DNA of 14,103 nucleotides from CAYZRJ01 sp964480825 (GTDB taxonomy: Bacteria > Patescibacteriota > WWE3 > UBA101185 > UBA10185). Positions 1 to 7,430 of this stretch are shown here, piece by piece; the stretch's first letter is position 1, and each line of letters opens with the position of its first letter. Below the pieces are notes generated by a model. The model was not told the origin of the DNA, did no database searches, and was given only the letters and a program-made list of their open reading frames with translations. The translations under genes were made by a program, and so were the position numbers. The stretch is taken from the NCBI GenBank assembly GCA_964480825.1, contig CAYZRJ010000016.1:1-14103 (forward strand), written 5' to 3'.

Positions 1-377
1 GCCATTTCCGGAGAGAAGAATCCGATTGGGCTGTATAGTTCGCCAAAATATTTTTTATTAACCTCATCATTTAAATTAATCTGCCTTTCTATCTCATCCT
101 CGGGAAGAAGCGGTAAAAACGCGTGGTACATCGCACTGCCTGTAAGCTCTACTTGCTTATTTTTTGCCAGTTGAATTAGATTTTCGATAACTTCGGTGTA
201 TCCGTTTTTAACAAGCATTTCAGTTAAACAACCGCTGATGTTAATTACCGCCCGCGCCCTCTTAATTTTTAACAATCCCCGTGTAATAGGTAGGTACGAT
301 TCATTAACAATACGCATTAATATGTCACTTTGTTGATTCGGAGGTTGATAAAAATGCAATAAGATGCATATTTTCAT
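1..377 (-). CDS. GH57-family glycoside hydrolase, N-terminal part (cut by window edge)
   Basis: The reading frame stays open from an ATG at 377 to the window edge, giving 125 residues of an N-terminal domain. It starts MKICILLHFYQPP, has a VELTGSAMYH segment and ends in GFFSPEMA. These match the HxYQPP, VELVGSAAYH and GFFPPELA segments of the neighbouring GH57 protein, so the two are tandem paralogues. In GH57 enzymes the third segment carries the catalytic Glu. The ATG overlaps the stop codon of the upstream gene by one base (TGATG), so translation is probably coupled. The likely role is cleavage or transfer on alpha-glucans, in keeping with the nearby glycogen synthase; the substrate cannot be read from the sequence. 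The C-terminal part and the general acid region lie outside the window. Confidence 0.85.
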   Translation of the reverse strand, partial: MKICILLHFYQPPNQQSDILMRIVNESYLPITRGLLKIKRARAVINISGCLTEMLVKNGYTEVIENLIQLAKNKQVELTGSAMYHAFLPLLPEDEIERQINLNDEVNKKYFGELYSPIGFFSPEM

Positions 378-1600
378 CAGACCAGGTGTCCTTTTATATC
401 ATCTGACAACCGATGAATTTGTTCGGCGATATCTTTCATCGAGTCAAACTCGGCAACCTTTTTATAAGTATCTAAAGCACTTTTAACCATATTTGGACTG
501 TATAATACTTTGTCGCACACTGTCGTATTACTCGCCCACCAAAACTGGTCGCTGTGCATGGATTTTAAAACCAGCAACTCCAGTGCAACAAATTCTTTAA
601 GTTTTATATCAGAAATTTTATCTAACTCTTTTTCTTTCCAGGTAGGTGTGTTTTCAAAACCTTCCTCACTTTTTGGCGCTATTTTGGCAGAAAATTCTTT
701 TACGACCAGATTTAACAAATCCCAAAGTTTTTTATGTATAACATTTTTCGGATCCGCCCAAAGTAAATAGGCTACCTCACTACCGGACCATGTAGAATCG
801 ACAATGTTTGGCAGTAAAACAGATGTGTAGCCGTCAAGTGCTTCTGAAACCGTGACTAAATTAACACCTAAAGACTCGGCACTATCGATGATCTCCTCCA
901 GCAAGTATAAACCCTCTTTACTGTGGTGCCCGAATACTTCCCCGTCTAAAACAACAGCTACGGTTTCTTGGTTAGACTCTCTAAGTTGCAAAATGTAACT
1001 GCCGATGTCTTCAACATTGTCATCACGTTTAAAAGATATTAAATTGCTCAGTTTAGAATCACGCGATAAAATCTTTGTTTTTATGCCGTCGATTGTAAAA
1101 ATATTAGATCCGGCGGGTGTTGAAGATTCATCAACAACTACCCATTCATAGTTTAAGTCGTCTAAAACTTCTAAAACTTTTTTATTTATCGCGAGCTCCG
1201 GAGGGAAAAATCCTCTAATATCCTTTACCATCATCGAAATCTCTCCCTCGAACCCCTGTTTTTGACCAAAGTAATACCCAAGTCCATATTCATTTAATAC
1301 TATCTGCTTATACATAAAATCCTCGGGTATTTTTGTCAAAAGTGGGTGGTACGCGGCACTTCCTACAAGCTCTACCCTATCCGCCTCGACCAACTCCTTA
1401 ATTTGGGTAATAACATTACTGTAGCCGTATTTTTCAAGCTGTTCTAACAGGGACAAAGGAGTATTTAGAGTAAACTTACAGTTCGATTTTGTTTTTATTA
1501 ATTTAATAAGAGGGATATAGCAATCATGCGCGATGACATTAAACGCGGCTTCTGTTTGCGTGGGCGGCTGGTACAGATGTAATAAAAAAGCCATGTTCAC
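377..1600 (-). CDS. GH57-family glycoside hydrolase (amylase / glucanotransferase type)
   Basis: A 407-residue protein with GH57 hallmarks: HLYQPP at residues 8-13 (motif 1), VELVGSAAYHPLL around 76-88 (motif 2), GFFPPELA at 130-137 with E135 as candidate nucleophile, and VAVVLDGEVFGHH around 214-226 with D219 as candidate acid/base. GH57 enzymes act on alpha-1,4 or alpha-1,6 glucans. The protein is shorter than many GH57 amylases and lacks a signal peptide, so it is probably cytosolic. GTG at 1600 is favoured as start because a TTGACC/GATAAT promoter lies just upstream; ATG at 1594 is the alternative. It overlaps the next GH57 gene by one base. Activity (amylase, branching enzyme or 4-alpha-glucanotransferase) is not resolved. 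Confidence 0.88.
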   Translation of the reverse strand: MNMAFLLHLYQPPTQTEAAFNVIAHDCYIPLIKLIKTKSNCKFTLNTPLSLLEQLEKYGYSNVITQIKELVEADRVELVGSAAYHPLLTKIPEDFMYKQIVLNEYGLGYYFGQKQGFEGEISMMVKDIRGFFPPELAINKKVLEVLDDLNYEWVVVDESSTPAGSNIFTIDGIKTKILSRDSKLSNLISFKRDDNVEDIGSYILQLRESNQETVAVVLDGEVFGHHSKEGLYLLEEIIDSAESLGVNLVTVSEALDGYTSVLLPNIVDSTWSGSEVAYLLWADPKNVIHKKLWDLLNLVVKEFSAKIAPKSEEGFENTPTWKEKELDKISDIKLKEFVALELLVLKSMHSDQFWWASNTTVCDKVLYSPNMVKSALDTYKKVAEFDSMKDIAEQIHRLSDDIKGHLV

Positions 1601-1607
1601 AGTGCCT

Positions 1608-1636
1608 ATTATCCGTAAAAAAAGTTAGGAGGTCAA
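1608..1636 (-). promoter_or_regulatory. Predicted sigma70-type promoter for the GH57 genes
   Basis: On the minus strand there is a -35 TTGACC (1636-1631), a 17-base spacer and a -10 GATAAT (1613-1608). The -10 ends 7 bases before the GTG at 1600, so the expected transcript would start at or next to the start codon (leaderless). Confidence 0.6.
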
Positions 1637-1700
1637 CCCTGGAAGAGACGATTTCTTAAACTCCTGCCCACAGTTTAAGAAACGATGTCTTTCCCAGGGG
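1637..1700 (-). repeat. Long imperfect inverted repeat (stem-loop) between glgA and GH57
   Basis: The arm at 1637-1662 (ACCCTGGAAGAGAC... ending TTCTTAAACT) pairs with 1672-1700 (AGTTTAAGAAAC... ending CCCAGGG), about 25 bp with one 2-base bulge and few mismatches around a 9-base loop. On the minus strand it follows glgA and precedes the GH57 promoter. A run of T (minus strand) occurs only about 14 bases past the stem, so a classical intrinsic terminator is possible but not clear. Confidence 0.6.
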
Positions 1701-1714
1701 CAACCCCCCAAGCT

Positions 1715-1771
1715 ACAACATCCCGATGTTATCTAATTTGACTTGAAATGTCAATATCTGTCGGATGTTGT
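1715..1771 (-). repeat. Second stem-loop directly after the glgA stop
   Basis: ACAACATCC (1715-1723) is complementary to GGATGTTGT (1763-1771). Inside, TTGAC and GTCAA form a small stem, and AACATCCCGATGTT (1717-1730) is a local inverted repeat that competes with the outer stem. It begins at the glgA stop codon, so it would form at the 3' end of that mRNA, possibly for termination or mRNA protection. Confidence 0.5.
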
Positions 1772-3318
1772 TACGACAAGAGATTATCTATAGACCTCTC
1801 TCTTGGTCCTGCCTGCGTCTTAAAACCTCTCGCTATTTCGTAAAGTTTTAAATATTCCTTTGCGCTGTATACCCAACTATAATCTACTTTCATCGCATTT
1901 TTTTGAATCTTACTCCATATAGTTTGATTTTTATAAAGTTCGGTTGCTCTGACTATCTGCCCATAAAGCGCGAATTCATCAAAGATCGAGAAAACAAATC
2001 CGGTACCTTTGTTTGTTGCTAAATCAAAATCCTGAACAGTGTCAGATAGTCCGCCGACTTTACGTACAATCGGAATGGCTCCATAACGCATAGCTTCGAG
2101 TTGTACTATTCCGCAGGGTTCAAACCTTGAGGGATATAAAACGCAATCGGCCCCTGCAAAAACAGCGCGCGGGAGAGAAAAGTTTGTGTAAGGATGTATG
2201 CCCACTCTGTCCGGAAATTCATTTTTTAAAGTGTGAAGCATGTCGATAAGTCCTCCGTCTCCGCCGCCAACCTGAACAAACTGTACATCAAAATCACGCA
2301 GAACATACTTTAAAACACCCAGCAATAAATCTACTCCTTTCATGTTGTCCAGTCTGCCTACAAAGGCCAACAACGGTGTGTGCGGTTTCATCGGAAGATC
2401 AAACTCTTTTTGTAAAAATGCTTTGTTTACTGCACGGCTACCAATGGATTTTAAATCATAGTTTTGTTCGATTAAATTATCCGTAGCCGGATTAAATTCC
2501 TGATAATCAATGCCATTTACTATTCCAAACAGCTTGCCTTTGAGTTCTAAAAGTAACTTATCAAGACCCTCTCCAAATTCGGAAGTAAGTATTTCTTTTG
2601 AGTAGGTTTTCGAAACTGTATTGACCGCGTTAGCATACAAAATACCGCGCTTCATAAAATTTTGCGCGTTTAAACGCGGGTTAAAAAATGAGGCAATTTC
2701 TGCTTTTCCATCGTCAAAATTTAGTTCCGAAGTACGTTTGTGGTCAAACATTCCTTGAAAAGCCAAATTGTGGATCGTGTATACAGTAGCAATTTTGGAT
2801 AAAGTCGGGTTACTTTTGTATTTAGTTTTTAAGTAATTCGGAATAAGTGCCGTATGCCAATCGTTGCAGTGTATGACATCCGGTACAAAGATTCCGAGTT
2901 TAACAAACTCTATTGCTCCGCGCGACAACAGTGCCCATCGACAAGGATCGTCGCTGTAACCGTAAATATTGGCGCGTTTTTCGTAATATTCGTGATTTTC
3001 TAAAAAATAAAATGTTATGCCTGATTCATTTTGAGCTGATTTAACATTGCAGATCAAATAAGGTGTCGCTTCATCGCCGGTAGGAACCTTTAGACCTTCG
3101 TACACTGTAGTCAGTGTATATTTTTCCTCATCTATTGAACCGAATTTTGGGATAAAAACAGCAATTTCCGCACCCAGCACGTGCAGGGCTTTGGATAAAT
3201 TAGTTACAACCTGTGCAACACCGCCCGCCGCCGCGTACGGAAGTGCTTCAGCGGCCACCACTAAAATTTTTGTGTTAGGAGTTTTTATTTTTCCTGGCCA
3301 GTTTACTGCTACCTTCAT
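1771..3318 (-). CDS. glgA: Glycogen/starch synthase, GT5 family
   Basis: A 515-residue GT-B glycosyltransferase that extends alpha-1,4-glucan from a nucleotide-glucose donor. Seen in order: KILVVAAEALPYAAAGGVAQV (17-37, donor-binding loop), HCNDWHTALIPNYL (150-163), YTIHNLAFQGMF (180-191), NTVSKTYSKEI (233-243), GIVNGIDYQEFNP (265-277), FVGRLDNMKG (319-328), and PSRFEPCGIVQLEAM (396-410) with E400 and E408 in the usual GT-B positions. Length is normal for the family. The usual Lys of the N-terminal K-x-G-G motif is replaced by Ala (AAGGVAQ), although VRKVGGLSDTV at 418-428 is kept. Start ATG 3318 follows TAAAAT by 6 bases. It lies 24 bases downstream of the helix-turn-helix gene on the same strand. 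Confidence 0.93.
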   Translation of the reverse strand: MKVAVNWPGKIKTPNTKILVVAAEALPYAAAGGVAQVVTNLSKALHVLGAEIAVFIPKFGSIDEEKYTLTTVYEGLKVPTGDEATPYLICNVKSAQNESGITFYFLENHEYYEKRANIYGYSDDPCRWALLSRGAIEFVKLGIFVPDVIHCNDWHTALIPNYLKTKYKSNPTLSKIATVYTIHNLAFQGMFDHKRTSELNFDDGKAEIASFFNPRLNAQNFMKRGILYANAVNTVSKTYSKEILTSEFGEGLDKLLLELKGKLFGIVNGIDYQEFNPATDNLIEQNYDLKSIGSRAVNKAFLQKEFDLPMKPHTPLLAFVGRLDNMKGVDLLLGVLKYVLRDFDVQFVQVGGGDGGLIDMLHTLKNEFPDRVGIHPYTNFSLPRAVFAGADCVLYPSRFEPCGIVQLEAMRYGAIPIVRKVGGLSDTVQDFDLATNKGTGFVFSIFDEFALYGQIVRATELYKNQTIWSKIQKNAMKVDYSWVYSAKEYLKLYEIARGFKTQAGPRERSIDNLLS

Positions 3319-3324
3319 GGGTAG

Positions 3325-3330
3325 ATTTTA
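3325..3330 (-). promoter_or_regulatory. Candidate -10 element of glgA
   Basis: TAAAAT on the minus strand lies 6 bases before the ATG at 3318. No good -35 is visible. The spacing repeats at other genes in the window and suggests a leaderless mRNA. Confidence 0.45.
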
Positions 3331-3342
3331 CCACCGATAAGG

Positions 3343-4251
3343 TTATTTGAGTATGCTCGAAGCTTCTGCGGTTAATACACTGTCACCTAAACTCTGAACA
3401 TCGGCCAATAAACGGTCTTTTGAGACTACAGACAAGCCGTGCAATTCTTCTTTGGTTTTGTAAAGGCCGGCTTCTTCCGAAAGTATCAAACATAGTTGCG
3501 CGTTTGCCTCGTCGGTAGGGGTAAGGCTTAAAAGCTTTTCGAAAAATGCCAGATCGCCGGACTTAATATAAGCGTGCAACATAGAAAACGGTTTAATCGG
3601 TTTATATAAAGACAGACCCGCATTTAGAGTAAACGCATAGTCCAAAAGAGAGTTTTTTGAACCTCTGTCGATGTTTTGAGCAATATCTTTAAGCCCGCCC
3701 AAACTTGATCTGTAATAGTGTCTTTTAATAGTTTCTTGTACTTTTGGTTCCGTAATATCCTGAACAGGTTTGTTTTCATGTGAAATGCGCATGGTGTCGG
3801 CCATTGACATTGATTCTTCGACATCGCTCACTTTTGTTTTTTCGGCCTCTTCTTTGTATTTGCTGGCCGCTTCTCTAAACTTGGCTAACCAGTCGACAGG
3901 CTCATCTTCAACTTTTGCTTCCTCAGGAGGAGCTTCAACTACAGCGGGTTCTTCTATTTCTTCAACCTTTACAACTTCCTCAACTTTCACAGCTTCAGCG
4001 ACACTTTTCTTTGGTGTAGGCTCTTTTTCTGTCAAAATAGGTTTTGGCGTAGATTTAATTTTTTGTTCAGAACCATCCGGGTATAAAAAGTCTAAAACAT
4101 TCTTTTTAGAGAATCTGTGACGACCTGTTGCTGTTTTTATTTCAGCGTCTAACTTTCCTTCTTCGAGGTATCTATATACCGAGCGAAGGCTTACTCCCAA
4201 AACATCTGCTACTTCTGTTGACGTATAAAGTTTATCTTCTAGTTGAATCAT
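3343..4251 (-). CDS. Helix-turn-helix (excisionase/MerR-type) DNA-binding protein with long acidic linker
   Basis: The first ~55 residues form an excisionase/MerR-type winged helix-turn-helix (YTSTEVADVLGVSLRSVYRY, then RHRFSKKNVLDFL). A low-complexity segment rich in Glu, Lys, Pro and Val follows (roughly 60-120), then a short helical stretch (AKFREAASKYKEEAEKTK) and a C-terminal helical domain of about 120 residues that I do not recognise. There are no membrane segments. The N-terminal domain type binds DNA in excisionases and small regulators; the architecture here suggests a chromosomal regulator or organiser, not a phage excisionase. It lies between a mreB/glycosyltransferase pair and glgA on the same strand, so it may regulate envelope or glycogen genes (inference). 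The ATG at 4251 has TATATC 5 bases upstream. Confidence 0.8.
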   Translation of the reverse strand: MIQLEDKLYTSTEVADVLGVSLRSVYRYLEEGKLDAEIKTATGRHRFSKKNVLDFLYPDGSEQKIKSTPKPILTEKEPTPKKSVAEAVKVEEVVKVEEIEEPAVVEAPPEEAKVEDEPVDWLAKFREAASKYKEEAEKTKVSDVEESMSMADTMRISHENKPVQDITEPKVQETIKRHYYRSSLGGLKDIAQNIDRGSKNSLLDYAFTLNAGLSLYKPIKPFSMLHAYIKSGDLAFFEKLLSLTPTDEANAQLCLILSEEAGLYKTKEELHGLSVVSKDRLLADVQSLGDSVLTAEASSILK

Positions 4252-4256
4252 ACTTA

Positions 4257-4262
4257 GATATA
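4257..4262 (-). promoter_or_regulatory. Candidate -10 element of the helix-turn-helix gene
   Basis: TATATC on the minus strand ends 5 bases before the ATG at 4251. The 59-base gap to the upstream gene leaves room for a promoter. No clear -35 is seen. Confidence 0.35.
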
Positions 4263-4310
4263 ATCATGCGTACAAAGTCATGTCAATAGGTAACGTTATA
4301 AATTGTAGTT

Positions 4311-5201
4311 TCATTTAACAGATTTTAAAAAAACCTTAAAAGGGAACAGAGGAAAAGCCTTAAATATTCTTTTAAGTCTCCAAGGCTGTGTAATAAATCT
4401 AAAGAGCCACCCTAAATTCCTTTGTATAACTATATCCGGACTTGGCATCTTAATACCAGCGAAGTAGTCAAAAGATCCCCCAACGCCTACCGAAACATTG
4501 GCCGGTATCCTCTTAGAATTCCTCAGGATCCATTTTTCCTGATACAAGTGAGTAAATGCTACTAATAAAAAGTCTAAGCGTTCTACACCTTCTTTTTTCA
4601 TACTATCTCTTATATAAGCAATGGTAGCGTCGTCGTGTTTTTCATCACTGCCGAAATGCGACGTAGCACCTATGATGTATATATTTGGATACTTTTCGCG
4701 CATAACGTCCGCCGCTTGTGTAGCTAGATCAATATTTGTCCTGATATTATTACCCAAAAGGTCCTTAGGCCAACCTCCCAAAAAAAAGACACTGTAATTT
4801 TTTCTAGAGGAGATATCACATATCTTTTCAGCTAAAGATACGCCAAAGATGCGCTCTCCGAACGCATTTGCCCTAAAAAATCCTTGTAGGCCAACGGTCA
4901 AGCCCGTAAAAAACGCAATAAAAGGAAACATTAATGATTTTTTTGAGTATCTTGAAATACGCCGGTTGTATTCAAGAGCAAATAATACTCCCGACCCATC
5001 GGGAACGGATAAGTCAGAATTATTAATAATATCTTTAAACCGGGGGTCTGATTGCGCGTCCATAATAAATTCTGGGTTTGTAGTACAAATGTAGTGGCAC
5101 TTTCCATCTTTTAACAAAGTATTTTCTATATAATCAAGGGTTTTTGCATAATCCAGATCGATATTTATTTTCACGCCTAAAACTTTTTCTTCTTTTAACA
5201 T
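4311..5201 (-). CDS. WecG/TagA/CpsF-type glycosyltransferase (GT26)
   Basis: A 296-residue protein with the GT26 pattern: GVKINIDLDYAKTLDYIENTL near the N-terminus, TTNPEFIMDAQSDPRFKDII, then VPDGSGVLFA around residues 86-95 with the conserved Asp, VFFLGGWP around 138-145, and LLVAFTHLYQEKWILRN. The C-terminal basic/aromatic tail (FRFITQPWRLKRIFKAFPLFPF) is typical of membrane-associated members. The family transfers N-acetylmannosamine-type sugars to lipid-linked GlcNAc in teichoic acid or surface polysaccharide synthesis; the acceptor here is unknown. Its ATG is 2 bases after the mreB stop, so it is very probably in an operon with mreB, fitting cell-wall or envelope synthesis. Confidence 0.88.
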   Translation of the reverse strand: MLKEEKVLGVKINIDLDYAKTLDYIENTLLKDGKCHYICTTNPEFIMDAQSDPRFKDIINNSDLSVPDGSGVLFALEYNRRISRYSKKSLMFPFIAFFTGLTVGLQGFFRANAFGERIFGVSLAEKICDISSRKNYSVFFLGGWPKDLLGNNIRTNIDLATQAADVMREKYPNIYIIGATSHFGSDEKHDDATIAYIRDSMKKEGVERLDFLLVAFTHLYQEKWILRNSKRIPANVSVGVGGSFDYFAGIKMPSPDIVIQRNLGWLFRFITQPWRLKRIFKAFPLFPFKVFLKSVK

Positions 5202-5203
5202 AT

Positions 5204-6208
5204 TTATCTTCTAATCATACTTCTACTTAAAATATCAAGATTATCTAAAGCTTTGCTCAAACCCTTTACAACACAAAGCAAAGGATCGTCAGCAACGTGC
5301 ACCGCTACTCCTGTGTATTCGGATATGTGTTTGTCTAGATTTGACAGCATCGCGGTACCTCCGCTTATTATAATTCCCTTATCTATTATGTCAGACGAAA
5401 GCTCGGGAGGTGTTTTTTCTAAAACGTTTTTTATTGCCAACGCGATTTGATTTAATGGGTGTGCTAAACAAGCTACAATTTCTGCAGAACCGACATTTAT
5501 TGTTTTAGGAAACCCTGAAACCGAGTCTCTTCCCTTTACTTCCATAAACTTCTCCTTGTTAAAAGGTATTGCCGACCCAATGGATATTTTTACAAGTTCT
5601 GCGGTATTATCCCCTATCACCAGTCCGTACTTGCGTCTGATGTGAGTCGAAATAGCTTCATCCAAAGCGTTTCCGGCGACACGTATGCTTCCGTGAACAA
5701 CCATGCCGTATAACGAAACAATAGCTATTTCTGTTGTACCTCCGCCGATGTTTACTATCATATTTCCTGATGCTTCTCCGACAGGCAAACCTGCGCCAAT
5801 TGCCGCGGCCAAAGGTTCCGGCATTAAATATGCCTGTTTGGCTCCGGCTGAGTATGCGGCTTCTAAAACAGCTCGGGATTCAACAGACGTAGCACCGGCG
5901 GGAATTGAAACCATAAGATCGGGTTTAAAAAATCGGTATCTGCCCATGGCTTTGTTTATAAAGTATCTCAACATAGCTTCCGTAACAATGTAATCGGCTA
6001 TTACCCCATTTTTTAACGGTTTTGTTGCGACTATGTTTTCGGGAGTCTTGCCCAACATTTCGCGGGCCTCACTGCCTATGGCCATGACTCTATCATCATC
6101 GGTAGAAACCGCGACCACTGTGGGTTCCTTTAGAACTATTCCCTTTCCGGATACGTAAACTAGTGAATTTGCTGTGCCTAAATCAATGGCAATTTTTTTA
6201 ACAAACAT
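5204..6208 (-). CDS. mreB: Rod shape-determining protein MreB (actin-like)
   Basis: A 334-residue actin-like ATPase that guides cell-wall synthesis at the inner membrane. Visible: phosphate-1 loop IAIDLGTANSLVYV (6-19), PAGATSVESRAVLEAA, EPLAAAIGAG (131-140), phosphate-2 IVNIGGGTTEIAIVSL (151-166), and the adenosine motif GIIISGGTAML near the C-terminus. The start is placed at ATG 6208 because MFVKKIAIDLG is the normal MreB N-terminus; an open extension to 6292 runs into the opposite gene and has no MreB homology. Oddities: the usual Asp of VDIGGGTTE is Asn (codon AAC), AGD...DEAI reads AGNALDEAI, and K-x-E-I-G-S reads KISIGSA. A glycosyltransferase gene follows 2 bases downstream. Confidence 0.93.
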   Translation of the reverse strand: MFVKKIAIDLGTANSLVYVSGKGIVLKEPTVVAVSTDDDRVMAIGSEAREMLGKTPENIVATKPLKNGVIADYIVTEAMLRYFINKAMGRYRFFKPDLMVSIPAGATSVESRAVLEAAYSAGAKQAYLMPEPLAAAIGAGLPVGEASGNMIVNIGGGTTEIAIVSLYGMVVHGSIRVAGNALDEAISTHIRRKYGLVIGDNTAELVKISIGSAIPFNKEKFMEVKGRDSVSGFPKTINVGSAEIVACLAHPLNQIALAIKNVLEKTPPELSSDIIDKGIIISGGTAMLSNLDKHISEYTGVAVHVADDPLLCVVKGLSKALDNLDILSRSMIRR

Positions 6209-6218
6209 AATTAAGTGG

Positions 6219-6224
6219 TAAAAT
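6219..6224 (+). promoter_or_regulatory. Candidate -10 element of the PEGA gene in a 22-base divergent gap
   Basis: TAAAAT on the plus strand lies 6 bases before the ATG at 6231. The gap between the divergent mreB and PEGA start codons is only 22 bases, so any -35 lies inside mreB (a weak TTTTAA at 6196-6201). A TATTTT on the minus strand (6225-6220) could serve mreB with an 11-base leader. Confidence 0.45.
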
Positions 6225-6230
6225 AACCTC

Positions 6231-7430
6231 ATGCAAAACGAAGCTACTCCTATAACACCGCGTCCATCGTTTGTAAGCGGTATCAAAGACATTCTACAGA
6301 CTATTTTATCATTAGCAATGATCGCAGGTATAACAACCGTGCTTTATTTATACACTTCCGGATACAGATTACAAAACGGTACCAACACCACAATTGATCT
6401 AACCAAAACCGGAATGATTAACGCTAAATCAATTCCCGAAAGCGCAAACGTGTATTTGGATGGGAAACTAATCACTGTTACTAACGACGCAATAGCAGGT
6501 GTCAGCCCCGGTAAACATACTTTAAAAATAAGTAAAAAAGGTTTTGTAGATTGGTCAAAAGATGTCGAAGTATTCCCGGAATTAGTCACCGATATGACGG
6601 CGGTTTTGGTTTCACAAAGTCCGAGATTAGAACCTTTAACAAACACCGGGGCACGCAACCCGATAATCTCCGGTACCCTGAGTAAACTTGTATACTTTTC
6701 GGAAGATATAAACGAACCCGGTATCTATATAATTCCGCTAAGCGGTGTAAATATAAATCTTTTTAGATCTAATTCGAATCTGGCTATAAAGGATACAAAG
6801 GTAACCGAGTATTCTAAAGGAAAATCAATGGAATGGTCGCCCGACGAGTTAAATTTATTAGTTGAGGGCTCAAACAGTATTTTCTATCTAATCGATCTGG
6901 AAAAGAATACCGCTCAAACTACAGCTTCTCCTGAAAAAGTGAGACAAACGTGGCAACAAATACTTACGGATAAAAGACGGAATATGATGATAAAGCTTGA
7001 GGTGGCTGACGATATTAAGAAATTAGCGTTGTCAGACAAAGCAGTGTGGGCTCCCGACGATAAAAAGTTTTTATATCCGCTTACCGTTGATGGAAAGATT
7101 CAATACAAAGTTTATAACCTCGAGAAACCACTGCCAATCGGCGAAAAAAGTGAAAATATGGTTTTTGAAACCAATTCGATAGATCCACAACCAAAGTTTA
7201 GCTGGTATCCCGACAGTTTTCATTTGATTATTACTGAAGGCAATCCCGGTGTAGACGCAGTGGGAATAATTAGCCTTATCAGAATAGATGGAACCAACAA
7301 GACCGAAATCTACAACAATACCCTATTTTCTGACACGGTATATAGCACCCGTGACGGTGATAAGGTTATCATCTCGACATCATTTAAATCCGGAAAACAA
7401 ACGGATCTGTATACAATCGGTATTCGCTAA
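6231..7430 (+). CDS. Membrane-anchored PEGA-domain protein with TolB/WD40-like propeller
   Basis: A 399-residue protein with one N-terminal membrane helix (about 21-43, ILQTILSLAMIAGITTVLYL). A PEGA domain follows (about 55-120: SIPESANVYLDGKLI, ISPGKHTLKISKKGFVDW-like pattern). The rest (about 130-399) contains repeated W-S-P-D / W-A-P-D / W-Y-P-D blades (MEWSPDELNLL, VWAPDDKKFLY, SWYPDSFHLII) of a beta-propeller. PEGA domains are extracytoplasmic and often linked to envelope anchoring. The function is unknown, probably a surface-exposed binding or scaffold protein. It is divergent from mreB and convergent with the sortase, their stop codons overlapping by 2-4 bases. Confidence 0.82.
   Translation: MQNEATPITPRPSFVSGIKDILQTILSLAMIAGITTVLYLYTSGYRLQNGTNTTIDLTKTGMINAKSIPESANVYLDGKLITVTNDAIAGVSPGKHTLKISKKGFVDWSKDVEVFPELVTDMTAVLVSQSPRLEPLTNTGARNPIISGTLSKLVYFSEDINEPGIYIIPLSGVNINLFRSNSNLAIKDTKVTEYSKGKSMEWSPDELNLLVEGSNSIFYLIDLEKNTAQTTASPEKVRQTWQQILTDKRRNMMIKLEVADDIKKLALSDKAVWAPDDKKFLYPLTVDGKIQYKVYNLEKPLPIGEKSENMVFETNSIDPQPKFSWYPDSFHLIITEGNPGVDAVGIISLIRIDGTNKTEIYNNTLFSDTVYSTRDGDKVIISTSFKSGKQTDLYTIGIR

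Noticed and set aside
6209..6292. Open extension of mreB to an upstream ATG
   Set aside because: It overlaps the divergent PEGA gene, shows no MreB similarity, and MFVKKIAIDLG at 6208 is the normal N-terminus.
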